Translations under genes and position numbers: made by a program
Notes under the pieces: model-generated
Database searches by the model: none
Told to the model about the DNA's origin: nothing
Seen by the model: the letters and a program-made list of their open reading frames with translations, nothing else
Assembly: GCF_004804335.1 (NCBI RefSeq)
Contig: NZ_SRXY01000001.1
Coordinates: 124,001 to 188,000 of the forward strand
DNA from: Pacificoceanicola onchidii
Lineage (GTDB): Bacteria > Pseudomonadota > Alphaproteobacteria > Rhodobacterales > Rhodobacteraceae
Direction of reading: 5' to 3'
DNA: 64,000 nucleotides
In this document: positions 36,181-44,516 of the stretch, piece after piece
Layout: every line of letters starts with the position of its first letter
Numbering within the stretch: the first letter of the stretch is position 1

Positions 36181-36684
36181 TTATGTTAAGTCTGGCTCGA
36201 ACAGGCGATCCGCAAGTTTTGTTAAGTCGGGGATACGTTCAAATCTACCCTTATTAATAACACGGATAGCAGCACGTTGGGCTTTGTGCCCGTGTTGATC
36301 GCCCTTCTCATGTTTGCCGATCTTGTCTCCCAGTTCGGGCAGTGGTTCGCCGGGTTGTGCACCGAACCACAGAAATTCTGTCAGCTTGAGAGATTCCGGA
36401 TCGAAGCGCACCCAGATCACGCAGCCTGATGGTTTGTCTGCCAGCCGGACGTTGATCTTCTGCCTTGCGGTTTTGGCGCCGACAAAGCTGGATTTCATCT
36501 GTACATGTCGCTCAATGCCATTCGCTTCCAGCAGGATGTCATAGCCGCTGCGGTCGGTATGACTGCGCAGGATGTCCATTTCGATCCCGCGTTTCCACAT
36601 CTCCCGGCAGAGTTCACCGAGAAAGCCGTATTCAAGATACTGTTCCCGAAGGCTGGAAGCATCGTTGTGCTTGGTGTCTTTCAT
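36181..36684 (-). CDS. PD-(D/E)XK-like protein of unknown function
   Basis: A 167-residue protein. Residues 45-67 (SGYDILLEANGIERHVQMKSS) look like the core of a PD-(D/E)XK nuclease fold: D, a beta hairpin, then Q-x-K before a conserved SS, a variant seen in restriction and repair enzymes. The C-terminal part is basic. It is divergent from the C-protein module and shares its control region, so it might be the restriction enzyme of that module. No family name assigned. Confidence 0.65.
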   Translation of the reverse strand: MKDTKHNDASSLREQYLEYGFLGELCREMWKRGIEMDILRSHTDRSGYDILLEANGIERHVQMKSSFVGAKTARQKINVRLADKPSGCVIWVRFDPESLKLTEFLWFGAQPGEPLPELGDKIGKHEKGDQHGHKAQRAAIRVINKGRFERIPDLTKLADRLFEPDLT

Positions 36685-36750
36685 TACTGCTCCGCATTGA
36701 CCTGGGCATCAGTCACGCTTCCGGGACGCAAACAGTCAAGTAAAAAAAGA

Positions 36751-36776
36751 GACTCATAGTCTGTAGATTTAACGTC
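36751..36776 (+). promoter_or_regulatory. C-box operator pair of a restriction-modification controller
   Basis: GACTCATAGTC (36751-36761) is a perfect GACT-N3-AGTC palindrome, the classic C-box; four bases later GATTTAACGTC (36766-36776) resembles the weaker second site. The pair ends 17 bases before the C-protein ATG, as expected for leaderless C genes that activate then repress themselves. Confidence 0.65.
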
Positions 36777-36793
36777 TGCATTCATGGCCCAAG

Positions 36794-37021
36794 ATGGGGA
36801 TGGATATTCGCAGGCTGGTCGGGCTGAATCTCAAAATATACCGCAAGGCTGCCGGTTTCTCTCAGGAGGGGCTGGCTTTGGAATGCGGTCTTCACCGAAC
36901 CTATGTCAGCGGTGTTGAGCGGGGCGTGCGGAACCCGACTGTTCTTGTTCTGGCTCAATTGGCAGAGCCCCTCGGCATCCCGGCGTCCAAATTGCTGGAA
37001 GAACCAGTCGATGGGGAATGA
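36794..37021 (+). CDS. XRE-type controller (C) protein
   Basis: A 75-residue single-domain helix-turn-helix protein (FSQEGLALECGLHRTYVSGVERGVRNP) of the size and pattern of restriction-modification controller proteins. The C-box upstream supports this. Such proteins delay restriction enzyme expression until methylation is established. Its end overlaps the start of the next gene by 11 bases. Confidence 0.82.
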   Translation: MGMDIRRLVGLNLKIYRKAAGFSQEGLALECGLHRTYVSGVERGVRNPTVLVLAQLAEPLGIPASKLLEEPVDGE

Positions 37022-37511
37022 CACCAAAACCGATGATTGCCCGATCAGGCCAGCGCTAGATCTACGCCCTTTTGCCAGCGCCCTTCACCACATTGAACAG
37101 GGCGAGCCGGAGAAGGTCGACCCTGTCGACGTCGCAAGCGAGCTTCGTGAACGTGAAGCGTCAGAACTACCTCCCGAGCTGCTGGGTTGGCTTTGTGACT
37201 ACCTTGAAGGCAGTATTGAAACCCGTGGCCGGAAAGGTGAATCCCCATTGGAGCGGCGCGTAATCGGCTTACATGCGGCCCACAGCTATGATGCCATTCG
37301 CAAAGCTCAGAATGGCGATCCAGATGCTCTGCCGGAAGCTGTGAATATCTGGCAATCGTGGGCGTCTGAAACTGAGGACAGCTATTCGCCATCTGAGGCC
37401 GCCTGGATGGTTGTTTCATGCATGTTCTACGGGCAGCCTGGAAGTCACAAAAAGCTGCGCAATCTTGCAGGTGCTGCAAGATCGCCAATCGGGAAATCCG
37501 CCCGGAAATAG
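37011..37511 (+). CDS. Unknown protein co-transcribed with the C protein
   Basis: A 166-residue protein starting ATG 37011 inside the end of the C gene, an arrangement usual for the restriction gene of C-controlled systems. It is rich in acidic residues and helix-formers; I see no recognised nuclease motif. A positive stretch (ETRGRKGESPLERR) lies in the middle. Could be an accessory or an unfamiliar endonuclease. Confidence 0.65.
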   Translation: MGNDTKTDDCPIRPALDLRPFASALHHIEQGEPEKVDPVDVASELREREASELPPELLGWLCDYLEGSIETRGRKGESPLERRVIGLHAAHSYDAIRKAQNGDPDALPEAVNIWQSWASETEDSYSPSEAAWMVVSCMFYGQPGSHKKLRNLAGAARSPIGKSARK

Positions 37512-37588
37512 CCCTTTGATTGTTGGGCAAGCTATCAGGCCAGTTTGCAGCCAGGGTTGTTCACGACGAGCAAATCTCCGGTGATGCC

Positions 37589-38917
37589 ATGAACAAACAG
37601 AACCTTCCGACATCCCTGCCCACGGGCCGCATTGAAACCAGGCGAGTTTCCGACCTCAAACCATATGCGAACAACCCGCGAACGCACTCCAAAAAGCAAA
37701 TCCGGCAAATCGCAGACAGCATTACGGCCTTCGGCTGGACCAACCCCGTTCTGATTGATGCGGACGGCGGGGTTATTGCCGGTCACGGCCGTCTCGAGGC
37801 TGCAAAGCTGCTTGGTATGCAAGAGGTCCCTGTCCTGCAGCTTGATCACATGAGTGAAGCAGAGAAACGCGCATACATCATTGCTGACAACAAGCTGGCA
37901 GAGAACGCTGGCTGGGATGATGAATTGCTGGCAATCGAGCTACAGGGCCTTCTGGAAATGGATATCGGTTTCAGTATCGAACTGACCGGTTTTGAGATGG
38001 GCGAAATCGATGTGCTGTTGAAGGATGACAAATCATCGGAGCCAGAGATCGTTCCGCTCCCGCAAACACACGCACCACCGGTCAGCCGAAAAGGCGATCT
38101 CTGGCTGATTGGTTCACATCGCCTGTATTGCGGTGATTCGCTCGAGCGCGCGTCATGGCAAACGCTGATGGGCGATGACAAGGCTCAGATGATCTTTACA
38201 GATCCGCCGTACAATGTGCCCATCGCCGGCCATGTGTCCGGGCTCGGGAAGAAGCAGCACCGTGAGTTCGCAATGGCGTCGGGGGAAATGAGCCAGGGCG
38301 GTTTTACCGATTTCCTGCGCAGTGCATTCTGCAATCTGACCTCAGTCAGCGCCGATGGTGCCATCCATTTCATTTGCATGGACTGGCGTCATATGCGCGA
38401 AGTCCTTGATGCTTCTGAAGGGGTTTATTTGGAATTCAAGAACCTTTGTGTCTGGGCCAAAACCAACGCAGGCATGGGGTCGTTTTATCGCTCGCAGCAT
38501 GAACTTGTGTTTGCTTTCAAGCATGGTGGGGCAAGTCACATCAACAATTTCGGGCTGGGTGAAACCGGCCGGCACCGCACCAACCTCTGGACCTATGCGG
38601 GTGCAAATACTTTCCGCGCGGGCCGGATGGATGACCTTGAAGCTCACCCGACGGTGAAGCCAATAGACATGATCGCCGACGCGATCATGGATTGCTCGAA
38701 ACGTGGCGGCATCGTCGCGGACGCCTTTGCCGGATCCGGCACGACGCTGTTGGCGGCCGCAAAGACCGGTCGCATTGGTGTCGGTGTTGAACTTGATGCG
38801 CATTACGCCGATCTGACCGTCCGCCGCCTGGCAGACGCAACCGGCGAAACAGCTATTCACGCAGACAGTTTCGAGAGCTTTGAAGCTGTCGCCAAGGAAC
38901 GCGAGGCAGAACTATGA
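37589..38917 (+). CDS. ParB-domain DNA methyltransferase (N6-adenine/N4-cytosine type)
   Basis: A 442-residue fusion: N-terminal ParB/Srx-like domain (about residues 10-130; NPRTHSKKQIRQIADSI, GHGRLEAAKLLG) and a C-terminal DNA methylase (about 165-430) with DPPY (TDPPYNVPI) before FAGSGTT, the beta-class motif order. Such fusions are common in prophages and islands. It may be the protective methylase of the C-protein module or an orphan. Ends in a 4-base overlap with the next gene. Confidence 0.88.
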   Translation: MNKQNLPTSLPTGRIETRRVSDLKPYANNPRTHSKKQIRQIADSITAFGWTNPVLIDADGGVIAGHGRLEAAKLLGMQEVPVLQLDHMSEAEKRAYIIADNKLAENAGWDDELLAIELQGLLEMDIGFSIELTGFEMGEIDVLLKDDKSSEPEIVPLPQTHAPPVSRKGDLWLIGSHRLYCGDSLERASWQTLMGDDKAQMIFTDPPYNVPIAGHVSGLGKKQHREFAMASGEMSQGGFTDFLRSAFCNLTSVSADGAIHFICMDWRHMREVLDASEGVYLEFKNLCVWAKTNAGMGSFYRSQHELVFAFKHGGASHINNFGLGETGRHRTNLWTYAGANTFRAGRMDDLEAHPTVKPIDMIADAIMDCSKRGGIVADAFAGSGTTLLAAAKTGRIGVGVELDAHYADLTVRRLADATGETAIHADSFESFEAVAKEREAEL

Positions 38918-39318
38918 GTAAAAAGAAAGGCTACGAAGTTGGCTATGGAAAACCACCAAAGGCAACGCAGTTTAAAAAGGGGCAATCAGGGAATTCCAAG
39001 GGTCGCCCCAGGAAGAGTGAGAATGTCAGAACATTACTGCGGGAAACATTGAACCAACGCGTGCAGGTGCGCGTGAACGGCAAGGTAAAAACAATCCGTT
39101 TACGCGAAGCCTATGTGCAAAAACTCACTGAAAAGGCGATGAACGGGAGCATGCGTGACATGCTGGCGTTCCTGAAAGAGGTCGAACGGATCGCGCCGGA
39201 ATTGCTTGAGAACGAAACCGCGCCCGAGCCTGTAATTTGGGAGTTCGTTCTGCCCGACGGACAGAGAATGAGCCACGATGAGTTTCTTGCGAGAGGCCCG
39301 GATTCGGAAGAGAAGTAA
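38914..39318 (+). CDS. DUF5681 domain protein
   Basis: A 134-residue protein whose N-terminus (VGYGKPPKATQFKKGQSGNSKGRP) is the DUF5681 signature, common beside ParB-methylases in phage and islands. The start overlaps the methylase stop (ATGA). Strongly basic N-terminus suggests DNA binding. Function unknown. Confidence 0.82.
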   Translation: MSKKKGYEVGYGKPPKATQFKKGQSGNSKGRPRKSENVRTLLRETLNQRVQVRVNGKVKTIRLREAYVQKLTEKAMNGSMRDMLAFLKEVERIAPELLENETAPEPVIWEFVLPDGQRMSHDEFLARGPDSEEK

Positions 39319-39407
39319 ATGGCTGACCTTTCATCGACAGGGATTCCGCGGGACGGGGCAGAAAGGCATTTCCCGCTTGGGCGCCCATCAATGGGCTGGT
39401 TATCTGA

Positions 39408-39623
39408 TCAGCCGCGCAGATACCGTGCGGCGATCATCTCAGCCGCATCCAGCTTTCGGTCAATATCTGCCAGGTGTTCACGCACCGTCATTGCGGCAAT
39501 GCGGGCCTTTTCCGCGTCTATCCACGGTGACTGCCCCTCAAGTGCGGCAAGGGCCGCGTCTTCAAGCCGGGCCGTCACTTCCGCAAACAGGCGCTGAACC
39601 GTATCTTTCGGGTCGTTTTCCAT
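39408..39623 (-). CDS. Small helical protein (71 aa), unknown
   Basis: A 71-residue acidic, all-helical frame starting MENDPKDTVQRL. Codon pattern and amino acid mix look genuine. It lies divergent from the cytosine methylase. I do not recognise it; it could be an antitoxin-like or regulatory peptide. Confidence 0.5.
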   Translation of the reverse strand: MENDPKDTVQRLFAEVTARLEDAALAALEGQSPWIDAEKARIAAMTVREHLADIDRKLDAAEMIAARYLRG

Positions 39624-39798
39624 AGCGGTGACTGACGCTTCCTTTGGAAAGCAAGTCCAGTGGTTTCTTTTGTGATCAGGATTAACCCGACATTCATCGA
39701 AATGTTTTCTGAATGTTCTTGCCTCGCGGGAATCCTGTCGCCATAGTGACAAAAAAATTCCCCGCGAGACTGAATCGCGGTACCGGAGGGCGCGCAGA

Positions 39799-41031
39799 AT
39801 GACCGAATTCGAACTTCTTTTGCAGAAAACAGGGCACTCAGTCGCCGAAGCCGCAAAGAGTCTCGGCTATTCTGAGGGGCACATCTACCGCTGGAAACGT
39901 GGAGAGGAAACCCCGCGCGAAGGCGTAATGAACCTTCTTCGTATGGAAGTCGATGCGCGACAGCCGGAGACTTCCGGATCCGCATTTTCCTTTATCGATC
40001 TGTTCGCGGGGATTGGCGGGCTGCGCAAAGCTATGGAGAGCGCAGGCGGGCGCTGCGTGTTCACCTCAGAATGGGATCGGTTCGCCCAGCAGACCTATGA
40101 TGCCAACTTTTCGGACAACCGCCCCATCGCAGGGGACATAACCGAAATCGAAGCCGAAGAGATTCCCGAACATGACGTGCTGGTCGCAGGTTTTCCCTGC
40201 CAGCCGTTCTCAATTGCCGGCGTCTCAAAAAAGAACGCCCTTGGCCGCGCCCACGGCTTTGATGATGAAACTCAGGGCACATTGTTTTTTGACGTGTTGC
40301 GGATCCTCAAGCATCACCGTCCCGCCGCCTTCATGCTCGAGAATGTGAAGAACCTGCGCAGCCATGACAAAGGTCGTACGTTCCAGGTCATCATGCGTAA
40401 GCTGCGGGATGAGCTAGGTTACTATGTGCCGGAACCCCGGGTCATTGATGCGGCCCATTTCGTGCCGCAGCACCGGGAGCGGATTGTCATAGTTGGCTTT
40501 CGCGAAGACGTAACGTTCAGCTTCGATGATGTTCTGCTGCCCCCCCATCGGGAGCGCCGGATGCGGGATATCCTGCACCCTGAAAACGGCATTGAGAGCC
40601 CCGAGGGGCATTACACTCTCGGCAATGATGCCAAAGTCAGCGACAAATACACTCTGACGGACAAACTGTGGAAGTACCTGCAGGACTATGCAGCAAAGCA
40701 CAAAGCCAAGGGCAACGGGTTTGGCTTTGGTCTGGTAGACGGTGACAGCATCGCCCGAACCCTGTCTGCGCGGTACTACAAGGACGGATCCGAAATCCTG
40801 GTGAGCCGTGGCGAAGGAAAAAACCCCCGCCGTCTGACCCCGCGCGAATGCGCCCGACTGATGGGCTATCCTGAGGACTTCCGGATCCCGGTTTCGGATA
40901 CACAGGCCTATAAACAGTTTGGCAACTCGGTGGCAGTGCCGGTTTTCGCCGAAGTCGCGCGGGTGATGGAGCCGCATGTCCGGGCAATTCTGCAGGGACA
41001 GGCGAATAGCCCGGTCCGAAAAGTTGGCTGA
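39799..41031 (+). CDS. DNA (cytosine-5) methyltransferase, Dcm type
   Basis: A 410-residue C5-cytosine methylase. A helix-turn-helix occupies residues 12-45, as in Dcm/EcoRII-type enzymes that repress themselves. Motif I (FAGIGG, 69-74), the catalytic PCQPFS (Cys134), ENV in MLENVKNL, and the C-terminal FGNSVAVPV are intact. A Vsr repair gene and an MvaI/BcnI-like endonuclease follow, which makes CCWGG or a related sequence the likely target (inference). Confidence 0.9.
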   Translation: MTEFELLLQKTGHSVAEAAKSLGYSEGHIYRWKRGEETPREGVMNLLRMEVDARQPETSGSAFSFIDLFAGIGGLRKAMESAGGRCVFTSEWDRFAQQTYDANFSDNRPIAGDITEIEAEEIPEHDVLVAGFPCQPFSIAGVSKKNALGRAHGFDDETQGTLFFDVLRILKHHRPAAFMLENVKNLRSHDKGRTFQVIMRKLRDELGYYVPEPRVIDAAHFVPQHRERIVIVGFREDVTFSFDDVLLPPHRERRMRDILHPENGIESPEGHYTLGNDAKVSDKYTLTDKLWKYLQDYAAKHKAKGNGFGFGLVDGDSIARTLSARYYKDGSEILVSRGEGKNPRRLTPRECARLMGYPEDFRIPVSDTQAYKQFGNSVAVPVFAEVARVMEPHVRAILQGQANSPVRKVG

Positions 41032-41503
41032 CGTCCATTCCCCGGAAACCCGTAGTCGCAACATGGCGGCGATCCGGGGAACCAATACAAAACCCGAACT
41101 GCTCATCCGCCAGGGGCTACATGCCCGCGGATTTCGTTATCGGTTACACGATCGCAAGCTTCCGGGCAGGCCTGATCTGGTGCTGCCGAAGTACCAGGCA
41201 GTGATTTTCGTGAACGGCTGCTTCTGGCATTGGCATAATTGTCCGCTTTTCAAATGGCCGAAAACCCGGGAGGATTTCTGGCGGGACAAGATCGGCGGGA
41301 ACGTGGAACGTGACCAGAAGAACATGGCTGCTCTGAAAGCCGCAGGCTGGCGTGTCGGTGTCGTCTGGGAGTGTGCACTGAAAGGGAAACGCCGCCTTCA
41401 GCCAGCAACCGTTCTGGATCTTCTCAACCAATGGCTCGTTGGAAATGCCACAGATTGTTTGATTGAGGGTCAGCGTCAGGAAACCACCGATACCCTTGCG
41501 TAG
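41024..41503 (+). CDS. vsr: Very short patch repair (Vsr) endonuclease
   Basis: A 159-residue Vsr protein, which nicks at T:G mismatches made by deamination of 5-methylcytosine. The start [20 protein letters not shown], then PDLVLPKY and the zinc/catalytic segment [10 protein letters not shown] are diagnostic. I use TTG at 41024, which overlaps the methylase stop and gives the usual N-terminus. Overlaps the converging endonuclease gene by 28 bases. Confidence 0.92.
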   Translation: MADVHSPETRSRNMAAIRGTNTKPELLIRQGLHARGFRYRLHDRKLPGRPDLVLPKYQAVIFVNGCFWHWHNCPLFKWPKTREDFWRDKIGGNVERDQKNMAALKAAGWRVGVVWECALKGKRRLQPATVLDLLNQWLVGNATDCLIEGQRQETTDTLA

Positions 41504-42822
41504 AGCTCCCGCAGAGCCGCTTCCAGCCGAGACGTCCCGATCCGCCATTGGGGCCGGACCTTCGCGCTGCCGTCTGCGTAGATTGTGTGGGCAGGGTCAT
41601 AGTAAACCAGACCAGATGCGATCGCGCGCAGCAGACGCCAGACATCGGTGCCTTCACACATGAACCAGGGCGCGTTGAAGCAGTATTGATCACCTCCACC
41701 ATCAGGATCCTTCCGGAGCCCGGCAGGTACATAGGCCGCCAGCGCGTGTTTTGTGTTCCAGGAGTTAGCCAGTTTTTCGAGAGACCACCCACCAATCAGA
41801 TTGTCGGTGTCCGGATCTAAGATTCCAACGAAGATTTCATCCGGGTTGTCGCTGAACTTGCCGCTCACAGGGTCAAATCCTGAGACCCCAAGAAGGTATC
41901 CGGTCGAGTTGCTCCGTTTTCCGGCGCGATGCACCCCCGTGAAGCGGTGAGAGCCGTCTCCCTTTTTCCCCTCCCAGCCATAAGTCATCATGAAATCGCG
42001 AAACGTCAGGTCTCCCTCGGCGCCGAGATCAGCTGTTGGTGTCATCAGGCTGATCTTATCACCTCTGAAGGATTTGATTTCATGGCCATACGCATCGGGT
42101 TCCTTCAGGGCGTTGGTCTCGACACCGAGCAGGGCCTCCAGCGTGTATCCGGCGCCCTGGTTTCCTTTGAACGGAACGATCGTGCCACCCTTGTTTCTGA
42201 CGGATGGATGCCAGCCGGCAGCGACAATCCCCCGAAGTTCGCGGGTCAGCTGTTCCTGGGGCGTTGTTGTTGTATCGCCGGTGACATTCAGAATGCCAAG
42301 AACACCTGAAATGCCCGAGGGTGCGAGCTCGGGAAAATCCGTTACGACCGGGTCATCACGTTCGGTCAGAAGCAACCCGAAGATTTCACCGGCCCGATTG
42401 GCCCCAATACCGAGGATGCGTTTACCGAACTCGGCTTGTCTGGTCCGTCGGATTGCAGCGGGTGCCCATTTGCACCCTTTTAAGAATCCCGACAGCCGGG
42501 CTTCCGGATACTGAAAATACTCGATCAGCTTCGTGTCAGGTGCGTGGTATCGATCGCCGTTTTCATTGAGCCAGAAGAAATTGAGATGCGCCTCGGTGAT
42601 TGGCCGGCCTGCGGCAGATTTTCGTTTCTTTGTGCTGCTGCTTGGTTCGCGCAGGCGAATTTCGCGAACCGGGAACGCGTTGACCAGACCTTCAAGCTGG
42701 CTGGCAAGCACGATCTGGTTTTTGTCATTGTCCTGTTTGGGCGCGAGAACCTTGACGTAAATCCGGTCAACGCCCGCACTGCTGAATAGATTTCTGAACT
42801 GATCGATTGATGAAATACCCAT
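41476..42822 (-). CDS. MvaI/BcnI-family restriction endonuclease
   Basis: A 448-residue protein. Residues 220-251 carry GNQGAGYTLEALLGV followed by PD-x4-E-x-K (D243, E248, K250 in PDAYGHEIKS), the active-site arrangement of MvaI/BcnI-type endonucleases, here in the middle of the chain with an extra N-terminal DNA-binding-like region. Together with Dcm and Vsr it makes a complete type II system. It converges on vsr. Confidence 0.82.
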   Translation of the reverse strand: MGISSIDQFRNLFSSAGVDRIYVKVLAPKQDNDKNQIVLASQLEGLVNAFPVREIRLREPSSSTKKRKSAAGRPITEAHLNFFWLNENGDRYHAPDTKLIEYFQYPEARLSGFLKGCKWAPAAIRRTRQAEFGKRILGIGANRAGEIFGLLLTERDDPVVTDFPELAPSGISGVLGILNVTGDTTTTPQEQLTRELRGIVAAGWHPSVRNKGGTIVPFKGNQGAGYTLEALLGVETNALKEPDAYGHEIKSFRGDKISLMTPTADLGAEGDLTFRDFMMTYGWEGKKGDGSHRFTGVHRAGKRSNSTGYLLGVSGFDPVSGKFSDNPDEIFVGILDPDTDNLIGGWSLEKLANSWNTKHALAAYVPAGLRKDPDGGGDQYCFNAPWFMCEGTDVWRLLRAIASGLVYYDPAHTIYADGSAKVRPQWRIGTSRLEAALRELYARVSVVS

Positions 42823-42941
42823 GCGCGGACACTAGCGCGGTGGTTGTGTCAGGCACAATGGTGGTCACGGCCCAAAACCGACCATTGCCGTTGCTGTCAA
42901 ATGCTGCGCAGCTGCTTTCCTGAAGCAGACATTCGACAAAG

Positions 42942-42993
42942 CTGCTCGAGCTAAGAAGACAGTATTGCGTCGCCGACCATCCAGCTCGAGCAG
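42942..42993. terminator. Inverted repeat between endonuclease and zinc-ribbon genes
   Basis: CTGCTCGAGCT (42942-42952) and AGCTCGAGCAG (42983-42993) are an 11-bp inverted repeat with a 30-base loop; CAGTATT also repeats directly at 42960 and 42991. It lies just beyond the stop of the zinc-ribbon gene and upstream of the endonuclease gene. Confidence 0.35.
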
Positions 42994-43004
42994 TATTAGG
43001 AGCA

Positions 43005-44126
43005 TCACCGCTTGATCACACCGTGTGCTTCATAGGCATCTATTAGAGTGGTGGCGAAGTCTGCGGTCTTTGAAGTCATACTGCCCAAGTCCGGCCAGGC
43101 AAAAGGTTCGGTAAACAATGACAGCTCCTGCTCAACGTCCAGCCCGAGCTTTTTGGCGACCGCCAAAGCCGAAGTTGGTTCCTTGTTTTCCGGCCACAGC
43201 ATCTCATCAAATGTGATCCAGACCTCTTCTCCATCTATGAGACTGATTTCGGCTCGCATAGCGCCCAAGCGTTCGTTGACTGACGCCGCGTCTTCAAGGA
43301 GCGCACAGCGGATGAGCAACGAGACAGTTTCCTCGTTCAAGTGCAGAGTCAGCCTGGGTTCCACAATCCGTATCTCCGGGTTCTCTCGTTGCGCCGTACC
43401 AAGCGTCGGCACTGGCTCCCCGGGATTCTCTTCGTCAAACGGTACAGCGCGGATATTGAGAGGATGCGTGCCGCAGTTCGGGCAGTGCCAAAAGTTTTCT
43501 GCAACTTGTGGACCTGAAATCTGCGCATCGCAGCTGTGACAATACCAGGTTGAGGCCTCTCCACCTCCCAGTGGGTGACGCGCAACTCCGTCAAGATTAG
43601 CTTTTGTAGAACGTCGGGGCCAATCCACTGCGATCTTTGCTCGGATGCGTGTCCTGCGCGCTTTTGCGATATTGAGGAGTTCAGCCAAAAAGGAAGGGTC
43701 TTTGATTGGGCTACTTTCTGCATGCCGCTCATCAATTTCCGCGATAGGTGCTTTGTACGGAGCTTCTGGAATGCGCAAATCCCATCCTTCCCCGGACACG
43801 ACAACGTCCCCAAGGTGGTCACCAATCCGGTATTTGTGACTGCTAAGCTCACCTTCCTCGGGAGCTGGGTCATCAATGCAAGTGAATTCGCCTTGGGAAA
43901 CCGCTGTTTCGGTCCTGGCTCCCGCTTGGCGCACAATTTCGCCGGTCTTCGCAAGATCCTCGTCGCTTGGAAGCCAGCCCTCCTTTGACGCATCGGTTAG
44001 TGCTTTCCAGTGTGCGAAACCCAACTCAGCGGCTAGTAAGTTCAAAGCTTCCGTGTGCGCCATAGCAGTCGCACGCGCATACCGTTTGCCAAGCGTCTTT
44101 AGCTTTTTCATATTGTGGTCAGTCAT
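43005..44126 (-). CDS. Zinc-ribbon protein of unknown function
   Basis: A 373-residue protein. The N-terminus (KTLGKRYARATAMAHTEALNLLAAELGFAHWKAL) is a helical motif I have seen in several alphaproteobacterial proteins; residues about 196-220 hold two CxxC pairs (CHSC, CPNC) of a zinc ribbon. The C-terminal half is acidic. GGAG precedes the ATG. No enzymatic motif visible. It may be regulatory or part of a defence cluster. Confidence 0.72.
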   Translation of the reverse strand: MTDHNMKKLKTLGKRYARATAMAHTEALNLLAAELGFAHWKALTDASKEGWLPSDEDLAKTGEIVRQAGARTETAVSQGEFTCIDDPAPEEGELSSHKYRIGDHLGDVVVSGEGWDLRIPEAPYKAPIAEIDERHAESSPIKDPSFLAELLNIAKARRTRIRAKIAVDWPRRSTKANLDGVARHPLGGGEASTWYCHSCDAQISGPQVAENFWHCPNCGTHPLNIRAVPFDEENPGEPVPTLGTAQRENPEIRIVEPRLTLHLNEETVSLLIRCALLEDAASVNERLGAMRAEISLIDGEEVWITFDEMLWPENKEPTSALAVAKKLGLDVEQELSLFTEPFAWPDLGSMTSKTADFATTLIDAYEAHGVIKR

Positions 44127-44193
44127 GTGTCATCTCCAATTGGATATGACTAGGTGCCCGCTGCTAATCTTCCCGCGCATATTGCGCAGAGTG

Positions 44194-44508
44194 TCATATC
44201 AAAGCTGAAAACGCTGCTTTGCTTTGCATGGCGGGCACACCGGCCTGCGTGAAGGCCATGATCTTGATATGACCTCTATCCGAATTGGTCAAGGTGGTCC
44301 AATCCGGACCATGAACATGATCCACGACGCCGCAGCTCAGCATCGCCAAGCCGGTCATTCGTGGCACGTTCGAGTTTTTTGGGTTGTTCTTTAGTTCTTC
44401 GCATAACGAAATCACGCCGATATCGCCTCGTGGAACAAGTTTCTGGAGGACGATAAGCGCCTGATCTTCAGCGCCGCCGCGCATGCCCAACCCGCGGTCG
44501 ACTATCAT
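44194..44508 (-). CDS. Small protein downstream of the PLD gene, unknown
   Basis: A 104-residue frame starting 8 bases after the stop of the PLD-type nuclease gene, same strand. It reads like a small winged-helix protein (LVPRGDIGVISLCEELKNN) but without a recognised family. It lacks a clear ribosome site. Its position suggests a third component of the operon. Confidence 0.5.
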   Translation of the reverse strand: MIVDRGLGMRGGAEDQALIVLQKLVPRGDIGVISLCEELKNNPKNSNVPRMTGLAMLSCGVVDHVHGPDWTTLTNSDRGHIKIMAFTQAGVPAMQSKAAFSALI

Positions 44509-44516
44509 TGTCAGCT

